From Aquabacterium sp. CECT 9606 (GTDB taxonomy: Bacteria; Pseudomonadota; Gammaproteobacteria; Burkholderiales; Burkholderiaceae_C), in assembly GCF_918741295.1 (NCBI RefSeq), contig NZ_CAKKNB010000001.1, positions 744,001 to 808,000 of the forward strand: a DNA stretch of 64,000 nucleotides, given 5' to 3'. Positions 45,274-53,657 of the stretch are shown here, piece after piece; position 1 is the first letter of the stretch, and each line of letters begins with the position of its first letter. A program made the position numbers and the translations under genes. The notes under the pieces are model-generated. The model did not search any database. It was not told where the DNA came from and saw only the letters and a list, made by a program, of their open reading frames with translations.

Positions 45274-46180
45274 CGGATGCCCCTCCACCGCCAAAATCGC
45301 CACCGCCGCCGGACGAGAACCCGCCGCCTCCGCCACCAAAGCCACCGCCCCCGCCAAAACCGCCGCCACCAATGAAGGGGCCGCCGCGTCCGCGGGATCC
45401 GCTGGCCATGGCGGCCACGACCAGGGCCGAGGCCAGGCCCACACCAAAGCCAATCAAGGTGCTGGCGGTGACCAGCCAGCCCAGCCCACCCACGACCAGG
45501 CCCGAGGTCACCGAGCCCGCTTTGCGGCCCAGCATGGACGTCAGCAGGGCGCCCACCACGGGCACGCCCACGAACAAAAACACGCCCAGGTCGTTCCACT
45601 GGAAGCCAGGGTTCTCGGGTGCAGCCGCCTCGGGCAGGGGCAGGTTCTCGCCCTGCACGCGCGCGGCCAGTTGATCAATGGCCAGATCCAAGCCGCCCGC
45701 GTAGTCGCCGGCCTTGAAGGAAGGCGTGATGGCGCGGGTAATGATCTGCTTGGCGGCCAGGTCGGGGATGGCCCCTTCCAGGGTCTTGGCCACCTCGATG
45801 CGCACGCGCCGATCGTTCTTGGCCACCACCAGCAACAGGCCATCGCCCACCTCGCGTCGGCCGATCTTCCAGGCATCGCCCACCCGCTGCGCGTACGTGG
45901 CGATGTCTTCGGGTTGGGTGGAGGGCACCATCAGCACCACCATCTGCGTGCCCAAGCGGGTTTCAACGCCGGCCAGCTTGGTGTCCAGCGCTGCGCGTTG
46001 GGCCTCACTCAAGGTGTTGGTCTGGTCGATGACCCGGCCGCTGAGTGCGGGCACGGGCAGCACGCCGCCACCGTCATCGGCGGCGTGCGCGGGCCCCGTG
46101 GCCAGCAACACCGACAACGTGGCCAGGCAGGTCAGCCATGTCCAGCGCAGCCAAAAGGGCCAGGACAGCGCGCGCCTCAC
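45263..46180 (-). CDS. YgcG-family membrane protein with TPM domain and Gly-rich tail
   Basis: A 305-residue protein. A signal peptide ends near AHAADDG (about residue 33). The TPM domain covers about 48-170, including GRVIDQTNTLSEAQRAALDTKL and the repeated VVLMVPST and RVRIEVAKTLEG motifs. Two hydrophobic segments follow (LGVFLFVGVPVVGALLTSML and LVTASTLIGFGVGLASALVV). The final 40 residues are Gly/Phe-rich, GGGGFGGGGG-type. YgcG proteins accompany LemA in bacteria; a role in membrane or envelope maintenance is suspected. Confidence 0.88.
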   Translation of the reverse strand: MRRALSWPFWLRWTWLTCLATLSVLLATGPAHAADDGGGVLPVPALSGRVIDQTNTLSEAQRAALDTKLAGVETRLGTQMVVLMVPSTQPEDIATYAQRVGDAWKIGRREVGDGLLLVVAKNDRRVRIEVAKTLEGAIPDLAAKQIITRAITPSFKAGDYAGGLDLAIDQLAARVQGENLPLPEAAAPENPGFQWNDLGVFLFVGVPVVGALLTSMLGRKAGSVTSGLVVGGLGWLVTASTLIGFGVGLASALVVAAMASGSRGRGGPFIGGGGFGGGGGFGGGGGGFSSGGGGDFGGGGASGDW

Positions 46181-46193
46181 GATGGCGTGCCCG

Positions 46194-46808
46194 TCACTTC
46201 TTGGTGTTGAAATCGACCACGGGCGGCGACGAAATCTGCGCCTCGTTCTGCACCGTGAAGTTGGGCTTGGGATCGTAGCTGAACACCTTGGCCGTCAGGT
46301 TGGTGGGGAAGCTGCGCACCTTGATGTTGTAGTCCTGCACCGTCTTGATGTAGCGGTTGCGCGCCACCGTGATGCGGTTCTCGGTGCCTTCCAGCTGCAC
46401 GCGCAGATCCTGGAAACCTTGGTTGGCCTTCAGGTTGGGGTAGTTCTCGGTGACGACCAGCAGGCGCGACAGCGCGCTCGACAACTCGCCTTGCGCGGCC
46501 TGGAATTTTTGAAAAGCGGCTGGGTCGTTGACCAGCTCGGGGGTGGCCTGGATGCTGGTGGCCTTGGCGCGCGCTTCAACCACCTTGGTCAGCGTGTCCT
46601 GCTCGAAGCTGGCCTCGCCCTTGACGGTGCTGACGATGTTGGGGATGAGGTCGGCGCGGCGCTGGTACTGGTTGAGCACTTCGGACCATGCCGATTTGCT
46701 TTGCTCATCCAGGGTCTGGAACTCGTTGTAGCCGCAACCCGACAGGGAGACAACGATCGTGGCGGTGGCCAAAGCGCTCAGCCAGCGCTGTTTTGAAGGA
46801 GCAGTCAT
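46194..46808 (-). CDS. lemA: LemA-family lipoprotein
   Basis: A 204-residue LemA-family protein. The signal ends in the lipobox LSGC at about residue 24, so it is lipid-anchored. The body is helical and matches LemA: RRADLIPNIVSTVKG, then VVEARAKATS, LLVVTENYPNLKANQGFQDLRVQLEGTENRI. Start MTAPSKQRW was chosen because GAGGAAAG precedes it; a longer frame from 46898 has no family match. It is first in the lemA-ygcG-TPM operon. Confidence 0.92.
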   Translation of the reverse strand: MTAPSKQRWLSALATATIVVSLSGCGYNEFQTLDEQSKSAWSEVLNQYQRRADLIPNIVSTVKGEASFEQDTLTKVVEARAKATSIQATPELVNDPAAFQKFQAAQGELSSALSRLLVVTENYPNLKANQGFQDLRVQLEGTENRITVARNRYIKTVQDYNIKVRSFPTNLTAKVFSYDPKPNFTVQNEAQISSPPVVDFNTKK

Positions 46809-46895
46809 CGCAATTCTTTCCTCAGCCTGGTATGAAATACCGATGGGATTTCCGCATCGGCACACCAGCATAACTGGGAACGAACAGCTTTGTTT

Positions 46896-46916
46896 CAAGG
46901 GCCTTTGGGGCCCTTG
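46896..46916 (-). terminator. hairpin after the small orphan gene
   Basis: CAAGGGCC (46896-46903), five bases, GGCCCTTG (46909-46916) form a perfect 8-bp stem. No clear T tract follows. It lies eight bases past the stop of the small minus-strand gene and upstream of lemA, so it could separate the two. Confidence 0.55.
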
Positions 46917-46923
46917 TCATGCG

Positions 46924-47151
46924 TCAAGCGAAGGACAGGTTGTCCGGCAGGTTGTGGCGCGAGATCACCTGGTGGGCACGTGACCTGGGGTAGCGGTCAC
47001 GCACGATCTTGACCGCGCCCATGGGCGTGTCGGCCAAGACCTTCAACACGCGAATGACCGCTTGTTGCGAGGTCGGACTCAGGATCACCAACGCCGACAC
47101 CTCGAAGAGGTGCAGGGCAGGTTCAATGGCAAGGTTCATCAAGGCGCGCAT
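46924..47151 (-). CDS. small protein of unknown function
   Basis: A 75-residue open frame I do not recognise. Composition is that of a real protein, with a helix-strand alternation (ALVILSPTSQQAVIRVLKVLAD) and a basic end. GGAG lies about nine bases before the ATG, and a strong hairpin follows the stop. There is no counterpart on the other strand with a better case. It could be a small regulator, but there is no basis for a function. Confidence 0.5.
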   Translation of the reverse strand: MRALMNLAIEPALHLFEVSALVILSPTSQQAVIRVLKVLADTPMGAVKIVRDRYPRSRAHQVISRHNLPDNLSFA

Positions 47152-47301
47152 GTTTCAATCTCCACAACATGGGCCACGGCGCAAGCGGTGCCCATTTCGT
47201 GAGGATGCATTTTGCGGGCCAACCATGACAGGCGGATGACCCTTGAATAGGGGGAAACCAGCTCTGTTTTCGGCAATAACCGTCGCAAATGCCAGACAGC
47301 G

Positions 47302-48387
47302 TTAATCTAAGGGCGGGTAATCCGTGTAGCCCTTGGCGCCTCCGCCATACAGCGTGTCCTTGTCCAGCGAGGCCAGGGGCGCACCGTCGTGCAGCCGAAG
47401 CTTCAGGTCCGGGTTGCTGATGAAAGGCCGCCCAAAAGCGATCAAATCGGCACCATGCAGGCTCAGCACCGATTTGGCCAACGCCAGGTCATAGCCGTTG
47501 TTGACCATCCATGGTGCGTTGGCGCGCTGCCGCAGTGCCGCATAGTCCAGCGGAATGTTGTCCCGCGGACCACCGGTGGCGCCTTCAATCACGTGCACGT
47601 AAAGAAGTTTGAATTGGCCCAGCTGCTCGGCCACGTGGTTGAACAGTGCTTGCGGGTTGCTGTCGCTGATGTCGTTGGCGGGGGTGACCGGCGAAATGCG
47701 GATGGCCGTGCGTTCCGCGCCCACCTCGTCCACCACGGCCTGCAGCACCTCGGTCAGCAGTCGTGTGCGGTTCTCGATCGAGCCGCCGTAGTCATCGGTG
47801 CGGTGGTTGGTCTTGTCGCGCAAAAACTGATCCAGGAGGTAGCCGTTGGCGGCATGAATCTCCACACCATCAAAGCCTGCCTCGATGGCATGGCGCGCCG
47901 CCACGCGGTATTGCTCGACGATGCCAGGCAATTCGTCCAGCGCCAAGGCACGCGGGGCCGACACGGGCTCGAAGCCTTTGGCGGTGAAAGTCTTGGTGTC
48001 GGCCTGGATGGCGGATGGGGCCACGGGCGCTGCGCCATCGGGTTGCAAGGAGGTGTGCGAGATGCGCCCCACGTGCCACAGCTGCACCACGATCTTGCCG
48101 CCGTGAACGTGCACGGCGTCGGTCACCTTCTTCCAGCCGGCCACTTGCTCGGCGCTGTAAATGCCCGGCGTGTCCAGGTAGCCCTGGCCTTGCGGGCTGA
48201 TCTGCGTGGCCTCGGTGATGATCAGGGCGGCGCCCGTGTCCGGGTTGGCACGCTGCGCGTAGTAGGTGACCATCAGGTCGGTCGGGGTTTGCCGTGGGCC
48301 CGCGCGATTGCGGGTCAGCGGTGCCATGACGATGCGGTGCGCCAACTCGAGGTGGCCGATGGTGATGGGATCGAACAGGCCTGACAT
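47302..48387 (-). CDS. nemA: alkene reductase of the old yellow enzyme family
   Basis: A 361-residue FMN-dependent reductase of activated C=C bonds and N-ethylmaleimide-like electrophiles. Family marks are IVMAPLTRNRAG at the start, QLWHVGR, the substrate-binding pair in HAANGYLLDQF (His and Asn), DDYGGSIENR and the FMN loop AFGRPFISNPDL. No TetR-type repressor is adjacent, although nemA is often under one. The physiological substrate is unknown. Confidence 0.9.
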   Translation of the reverse strand: MSGLFDPITIGHLELAHRIVMAPLTRNRAGPRQTPTDLMVTYYAQRANPDTGAALIITEATQISPQGQGYLDTPGIYSAEQVAGWKKVTDAVHVHGGKIVVQLWHVGRISHTSLQPDGAAPVAPSAIQADTKTFTAKGFEPVSAPRALALDELPGIVEQYRVAARHAIEAGFDGVEIHAANGYLLDQFLRDKTNHRTDDYGGSIENRTRLLTEVLQAVVDEVGAERTAIRISPVTPANDISDSNPQALFNHVAEQLGQFKLLYVHVIEGATGGPRDNIPLDYAALRQRANAPWMVNNGYDLALAKSVLSLHGADLIAFGRPFISNPDLKLRLHDGAPLASLDKDTLYGGGAKGYTDYPPLD

Positions 48388-48498
48388 GCGGATCTCCCAG
48401 ATGACGATTGGATGCAGAAGGAAGCTGCAGACTAGTCACTTGTCAAAGAACGTGTGCAAGACAGGTTGCTGGCTTTTGTGCTTGCGCCGGGTGCCGCT

Positions 48499-49164
48499 TC
48501 AAGGGGTGGCGCTGCGGCGTGCCCGTGCGCGGGCCAGGGCGGCCTCGATCACCGATCGCTTGTCGTCCAACTGGACCGGGTCGGTCAGGCGCGATTCTTC
48601 GGCCAGATTCGCCAGCTTGCGCTCGGCCTTGGCTTGCAATCTCGCGTCGTTGTCCTGACGGGCTTTCTCAACGCGCAATTGGTGAAATTCGTAGCGACCT
48701 TGGGCTTGCTGGGCCAGGGCGGGGCTCCAGGCGGCCCAGCCGGTTGGCGCAATGGGGGCCTCGCTCACGGGCACCAATGAGATGCAGTCCACCGGGCAGG
48801 CGGGAATGCACAATTCACAGCCCGTGCACAGGTCTTCGATCACGGTGTGCATCTGCTTGGCGGCCCCGACGATGCAATCGACCGGGCAAGCCTTGATGCA
48901 CAAGGTGCAGCCAATGCACCAGTTCTCGTCAATCACGGCCAGGTGGCGCGGGCCTTCCGTGCCATGCGCTGCGCTCAAGGGTTGGGCAGGCAGCCCCGTG
49001 GCCCGGGCCAGGCGTTGCACGCCTTCTTCGCCACCGGGCGGGCACTGGTTGATGCCAGCCTCGCCCGCCACGATGGCTTGCGCGTAGCTCGCGCAATCAG
49101 GAAAGCCGCAGCGCGTGCACTGCGTCTGCGGCAAAAGGGCATTGATCCGGGCGGCGTCCAACAT
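48499..49164 (-). CDS. rnfB: RnfB-like iron-sulfur protein
   Basis: A 221-residue electron carrier. The N-terminal Fe-S domain is CTRCGFPDC with a later Cys before PPGG, and it is followed by two 4Fe-4S ferredoxin motifs, [15 protein letters not shown] and [15 protein letters not shown]. The C-terminus is charged and helical. It lacks the N-terminal membrane anchor of full RnfB, and no other rnf genes are present, so it is probably a stand-alone electron carrier of the type common in Burkholderiales. Start [12 protein letters not shown] was chosen on family grounds. Confidence 0.85.
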   Translation of the reverse strand: MLDAARINALLPQTQCTRCGFPDCASYAQAIVAGEAGINQCPPGGEEGVQRLARATGLPAQPLSAAHGTEGPRHLAVIDENWCIGCTLCIKACPVDCIVGAAKQMHTVIEDLCTGCELCIPACPVDCISLVPVSEAPIAPTGWAAWSPALAQQAQGRYEFHQLRVEKARQDNDARLQAKAERKLANLAEESRLTDPVQLDDKRSVIEAALARARARRSATP

Positions 49165-49180
49165 GGCGCCGCAGTCTACG

Positions 49181-50461
49181 TCATGCCGCTTTCTTGACCT
49201 TGGCCGACTTGTTGTTGGCCGAGATGAAGCTGCGGATTTCCGGGTAGACCATCTCGCGCCAGCGGCGACCAGCAAAGATGCCGTAGTGGCCGGCGCCTTC
49301 CACGGTGTAGTGCTTCTGGCGCGACGCAGGGATGCCGGAGCACAGGTCGTGGGCCGCTTCGGTCTGGCCAGCGCCGGAGATGTCGTCCAGTTCGCCTTCC
49401 ACGGTCAGCAATGCGGTGGTTTTGATGTCGGCAGGTTTCACCAGTTCGGGCTCGCCCTTGGGATTGCGGACCTCCCAGGTGCCGTTCACCAAGGCGAAAT
49501 CCTGGAACACGATCCGGATGGTGTCCAGATAGTATTCAGCCGGCATGTCCAGCACGGCGTTGTACTCGTCGTAGAACACGCGGTGGGCTTCAGCACTGTC
49601 GTCGTCGCCCCGCATCAAGTCCAGGAAGTAGTCGTAGTGCGACTCGCGGTGGCGATCGGGATTCATGGCCACGAAACCGGTGTGCTGCAAGAACCCCGGA
49701 TACACGCGGCGGGTGGCGCCTGGGTAGTTGGGCGGCACGCGGTAGATCACATTGGTTTCGAACCATTCGAAACTCTTGTTCATGGCCAGGTTGTTGACGG
49801 CCGTGGGCGATTTGCGGGCGTCGATGGGGCCACCCATCATGGTCATTGTCAAAGGGGTGGTTTCGCCACGGCTGGCCATCAGCGAAACGGCGGCCAGCAC
49901 CGGTACCGTAGGCTGGCACACGGAAATCACGTGGACCTCGGGGCCCACGGCGCGGATGAACTCCTGCACGTAGTTGACGTAGTCGTCCAGATGGAAAGCG
50001 CCTTCGTCGATCGGCACCATGCGCGCGTCGATCCAGTCGGTGATATAGACCTTGTGGTCTTGCAGCAGGGTTTTGACGGTGTCGCGCAGCAGGGTGGAAT
50101 GGTGGCCCGACAGCGGCGCCACGACCAACACGGAAGGCTGGTCACGCATGGTGCCCAGCAGCTTGGCGTTGTCGGTGAAACGTTTGAAGCGCAGCAAGCG
50201 GCAGAAGGGCTTGGCCACGACCACCTGCTCCTGGATCACCACATCGGTGCCAGACACGGTCACCTTGTTGATGCCGAACTCGGGCTTCTCGTATTCCTTG
50301 GTGAGGCGGTGCACCAAATCGAAGCCTGCGGACACCCGCTGAGCCTGAGGCATCTGGGCAAAAGGGGACAAAGGGTTGCTGTACAGCTTGGATGCGGCAC
50401 TGGCGAACTCGGAGAACGGGCTGATCCAGGCGCGGTTGGTTTCGTAAATTTGATAGAGCAT
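49181..50461 (-). CDS. phaZ: intracellular polyhydroxyalkanoate depolymerase
   Basis: Degrades stored PHA granules. The 426-residue protein has the intracellular PhaZ N-terminal region ([20 protein letters not shown]), a Cys nucleophile in VCQPTVP, where lipases have Ser, [12 protein letters not shown], and the conserved His of GAGHYGIF. Start 50461 is the usual MLYQ; longer frames add an unrelated N-terminus. A TGC-rich sequence 64-83 bases upstream matches one before parA, suggesting control by PHA state. Confidence 0.93.
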   Translation of the reverse strand: MLYQIYETNRAWISPFSEFASAASKLYSNPLSPFAQMPQAQRVSAGFDLVHRLTKEYEKPEFGINKVTVSGTDVVIQEQVVVAKPFCRLLRFKRFTDNAKLLGTMRDQPSVLVVAPLSGHHSTLLRDTVKTLLQDHKVYITDWIDARMVPIDEGAFHLDDYVNYVQEFIRAVGPEVHVISVCQPTVPVLAAVSLMASRGETTPLTMTMMGGPIDARKSPTAVNNLAMNKSFEWFETNVIYRVPPNYPGATRRVYPGFLQHTGFVAMNPDRHRESHYDYFLDLMRGDDDSAEAHRVFYDEYNAVLDMPAEYYLDTIRIVFQDFALVNGTWEVRNPKGEPELVKPADIKTTALLTVEGELDDISGAGQTEAAHDLCSGIPASRQKHYTVEGAGHYGIFAGRRWREMVYPEIRSFISANNKSAKVKKAA

Positions 50462-50524
50462 GGGCGACCTCAGTTGTGCAATTCGGGCCTGTTTATCGCT
50501 ACCTCGAAACAACGCACCTTTTGG

Positions 50525-50544
50525 GCGCATTGTGCGGTGCAGCA
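50525..50544. promoter_or_regulatory. TGC-rich sequence upstream of phaZ, possible PhaR-type operator
   Basis: GCGCATTGTGCGGTGCAGCA, 17 of 20 bases identical to the parA-upstream sequence at 13456-13475. It lies in the intergenic region, 64-83 bases before the phaZ ATG. The half-sites TTGTGC and TGCAGCA fit the TGC-rich appearance of operators for the PHA-responsive repressor; the assignment is inference. Confidence 0.5.
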
Positions 50545-50701
50545 TAGACGACTTTGATCATCTTTGCACCGTGTGGGCCTTTCCAAGAAGCGCAACAACT
50601 GCACGTCCACCCCGCAATTCCGGGGGGCATGCACCCCCTTGATGAGGGATGACCTGGAAAAACCGCGTGATAAATTTGGTTACACCCAGGGGAGCAACTC
50701 C

Positions 50702-52270
50702 ATGATCCACCGATTTCCGCGCGTTTCGCACGCCTGCACAGCACTGCTGCTAGGCACTTTGGGCCTGTTGCCCGCCACCAGCCATGCCGGTTTCTTCGAC
50801 GACCTGTTCAAGTTGTTCGGAGGCGGCGGCACCACCACCACGCCTGGTACCACCACGCCCACCACCGGCACCATCCCGACCGATGCTGCCACCAAAGGCA
50901 CCTTCGGCCCGGTGGCCAACTGGCCGATCATCCCCATCCACGTCGTGCTGCTCCCCGATGGTCGCGTCATGAGTTATGGCTCGGACACCAAGGGCGTGCA
51001 GACCGGCCAGTTCAATTACGACGTCTGGGATCCCAGCAAGGGCACCGGCACCGATGCGCACCTGCTGTTGCCCAACACCACTGGCACCGACATCTTCTGC
51101 AGCGCGCAGGTCATCGTGCCCTCCAGCGGCGCGGTGCTGTTGACGGGCGGCGACCGCACGGTCAAGAACGTGCGCAACTACTCCGCCGACGACGTCAACT
51201 TCTTCGACTACCGCTACAACGCCATGTACGCCGCGCCGCAGCGCATGAGCTACCTGCGTTGGTACCCCACCGTGGTGACCTTGTCCAACGGCAAGATCCT
51301 GGTGTTGGGCGGCCGCATCGACCCGAACACGCCTGCGCCCACGCCCGAGCTGTATTCCGATGGCGAAGGCTGGACCACCTTGAGTGGCGCCACCAGCGAC
51401 GATGCCTACGGCACCCGCAACTGGAGCTACCCTCGCGCCTACCAAGCCCCCAATGGCAAGGTCTTCGTGACCACCATCTGGGGCGGTACCTACTACGTGG
51501 ACGCCTCCGGCAATGGTTCCGTGGCTGCCACTCCCCTCAAATTGGCCGTCAGCGATTACTACCTGCCCAGCGTGATGTACGCGCCCGGCAAGATCCTGTC
51601 CTTCCGCAAGTACAACAAGGCCGTGAGCATCGACATCAACGGCGCCACGCCCACGGCCACCACGGTCACGGGCGTGGGCCAGGACCGCTACCACGGCTCG
51701 GCCACGGTGCTGGCCAACGGGCAGGTGCTGGTCAATGGTGGCTCGATGGTGGACAACGTCGCCAATGGCGTGGCCTACCAGGCCAAGATCTGGAACCCGG
51801 CCACCAAGGCCTGGACCTTGGCGGCCACGGCCAGCAAGATGCGCCTGTACCACTCGGTCTCGCTGCTGCTGCCCGACGCCACGGTGTTGACGGGCGGTGG
51901 TGGCGCCCCCGGCCCGGCCACCAACCTGAACGCCGAGATCTACACACCGCCTTACCTGTACAGCGGCACGTCGATGGCGGTGCGCCCAGTCATCCAGACT
52001 GCACCCACGACCACCACCTGGGGCGCCAACTTCACGGCCACGGTGAACTCGACCGGCGTCAGCCGCGTGACCTTCATCAAGACAGGCTCAGTCACCCACA
52101 CGCTCGATTTCGACCAGCGCTTCATGGACCTGGGCTACACGGTGTCGGGCAACACGCTGACGATCCAGGCGCCAAGCTCTTCCAATGCCGCGCCGCCGGG
52201 CTACTACATGCTGTTCGTCTTCAACTCAGCGGGCGTGCCTTCGGTGGCCAAGATCGTCAAATTGGGTTGA
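50702..52270 (+). CDS. secreted copper-radical oxidase (glyoxal/galactose oxidase-like)
   Basis: A 522-residue secreted oxidase. A signal peptide ends at about 28 (SHAGFF), followed by a Thr/Pro/Gly linker, kelch-type blades with repeated VLLTGG and VLVLGG turns, and a C-terminal galactose-oxidase-type early-set domain. Candidate radical-site residues are all visible: Cys in FCSAQV, Tyr in YLRWYP, the Tyr-His pair of LYHSVS and the final His of VTHTLDFDQRF. The expected activity is oxidation of primary alcohols or aldehydes with hydrogen peroxide formation. The gene is single, with a terminator after it. Confidence 0.87.
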   Translation: MIHRFPRVSHACTALLLGTLGLLPATSHAGFFDDLFKLFGGGGTTTTPGTTTPTTGTIPTDAATKGTFGPVANWPIIPIHVVLLPDGRVMSYGSDTKGVQTGQFNYDVWDPSKGTGTDAHLLLPNTTGTDIFCSAQVIVPSSGAVLLTGGDRTVKNVRNYSADDVNFFDYRYNAMYAAPQRMSYLRWYPTVVTLSNGKILVLGGRIDPNTPAPTPELYSDGEGWTTLSGATSDDAYGTRNWSYPRAYQAPNGKVFVTTIWGGTYYVDASGNGSVAATPLKLAVSDYYLPSVMYAPGKILSFRKYNKAVSIDINGATPTATTVTGVGQDRYHGSATVLANGQVLVNGGSMVDNVANGVAYQAKIWNPATKAWTLAATASKMRLYHSVSLLLPDATVLTGGGGAPGPATNLNAEIYTPPYLYSGTSMAVRPVIQTAPTTTTWGANFTATVNSTGVSRVTFIKTGSVTHTLDFDQRFMDLGYTVSGNTLTIQAPSSSNAAPPGYYMLFVFNSAGVPSVAKIVKLG

Positions 52271-52301
52271 TCGGCCCGCACCGGTTTCAGCCGGGCAAAC
52301 A

Positions 52302-52328
52302 AAAGGGGCCGTGAGGCCCCTTTCTTTG
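52302..52328. terminator. bidirectional terminator between the oxidase and aminotransferase genes
   Basis: AAAGGGGCC, loop GTGA, GGCCCCTTT is a perfect nine-pair stem. T-rich sequence follows on the plus strand and the A-run gives T on the minus strand, so it can end both convergent transcripts. Confidence 0.88.
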
Positions 52329-52349
52329 TCAATGCGGCGATCAAACGCT

Positions 52350-53549
52350 TTACAGCACGGCCTTGATGGCGGCCGCCACGGCCTTGATGTTGCCGTTGTT
52401 CAGCGCGGCCACGCAGATGCGGCCCGAGTCCACGCCATAGATACCGAACTCCGAACGCAGGCGCTGCATTTGCGTGGCGTTCAGGCCCGAGTAGCTGAAC
52501 ATGCCCTTCTGGCGGGTGATGAAGCTCAGGTCATCGGCCACGCCAGCGGCCTTCAGCTCACTGACCAGCGCGCCGCGCATCAGCTTGATGCGGTCGCGCA
52601 TGGCGGCCAACTCTTCTTCCCACATCGTGCGCAGAGCAGGCGTGGTCAGCACGGTGGCCACCACTTGCGCGCCGTGCGTGGGCGGGTTGGAGTAGTTGGT
52701 GCGGATCACACGTTTGAGCTGGCTCAGCACGCGGGCGGCTTCCTCGGCCGATTCGCTGACGATGCTCAGGGCGCCGACGCGCTCACCGTACAGCGAGAAG
52801 CTCTTGGAGAAGCTGGTCGACACAAAGATGTTCAGGCCGGCGTCCAGGAACTTGATGACGACCTTGCCGTCCTCGGCGATGCCGTTGCCAAAGCCTTGGT
52901 AGGCCATGTCCAGGAAAGGTACCAGGCCACGGTCCTTGACAGCGGCGATGATCTGCTCCCACTGGCTGTCTTCGAGGTCATAGCCAGTCGGGTTGTGGCA
53001 GCACGCGTGCAGCACGATGATGGTGCCGGGTTCGGCGGCCTTCAAGGTGGACAGCAGGCCGTCGAAGTTGACGCCCTTTTTGTCGGCGTCGTAGTAGGGG
53101 TAGGTGCCCACTTTGAACCCGGCGCTCTCGAACAGGGCGCGGTGGTTTTCCCAGCTGGGATCAGAGATCAAGACCTGCGCATCAGGGTTCAGTCGCTTGA
53201 GGAAATCGGCGCCCAGCTTCAGCCCGCCCGTGCCGCCAATGGCTTGCGCGGTCGAAATGCGGCCGGCCTTGACGGCGGCGTGCTCCGCGCCAAACACCAA
53301 TGCTTGCACGGCCTTGTCGTAGGCGGCGATGCCTTCGATGGGCAGGTAGCCCCGGGCCTTGGGCGTTTCCTGCATTTGCTGCTCGGCGGCGGCCACACAT
53401 TTCAGCAGGGGCAGCTTGCCCTGGTCGTCGGTGTACACGCCCACGCCCAGGTTCACCTTGGCGGGATTGGGGTCGGCGTTGAATTGTTCGTTCAGGCCCA
53501 GGATCGGGTCCCGGGGAGCCATTTCAACGGTGGCGAATAGCGAGGCCAT
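52350..53549 (-). CDS. tyrB: aromatic amino acid aminotransferase
   Basis: PLP enzyme of 399 residues transferring amino groups between aspartate or aromatic amino acids and 2-oxoglutarate. It matches the class I family of AspC/TyrB throughout: NLGVGVYTDDQGKLPLL, HACCHNPTGYD, the PLP-binding Lys in STSFSKSFSLYGERVG, and the late Arg in GIYGVDSGRICVA. TyrB versus AspC cannot be decided by eye. Confidence 0.9.
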   Translation of the reverse strand: MASLFATVEMAPRDPILGLNEQFNADPNPAKVNLGVGVYTDDQGKLPLLKCVAAAEQQMQETPKARGYLPIEGIAAYDKAVQALVFGAEHAAVKAGRISTAQAIGGTGGLKLGADFLKRLNPDAQVLISDPSWENHRALFESAGFKVGTYPYYDADKKGVNFDGLLSTLKAAEPGTIIVLHACCHNPTGYDLEDSQWEQIIAAVKDRGLVPFLDMAYQGFGNGIAEDGKVVIKFLDAGLNIFVSTSFSKSFSLYGERVGALSIVSESAEEAARVLSQLKRVIRTNYSNPPTHGAQVVATVLTTPALRTMWEEELAAMRDRIKLMRGALVSELKAAGVADDLSFITRQKGMFSYSGLNATQMQRLRSEFGIYGVDSGRICVAALNNGNIKAVAAAIKAVL

Positions 53550-53657
53550 GCAAGCAGTCCTTGATCGGTTGGGATAAGCTGAAACCAGTACACACCACGA
53601 GGCTCGACGCGTTCGACGACTCGGGCAAACCCATTATTTTATCGACCTGCGCCCTCC

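Noticed and set aside
53550-53657. LexA box upstream of uvrB
   Set aside because: I looked for CTGT-N8-ACAG before uvrB; nothing better than a half-site was found, so no SOS claim is made.
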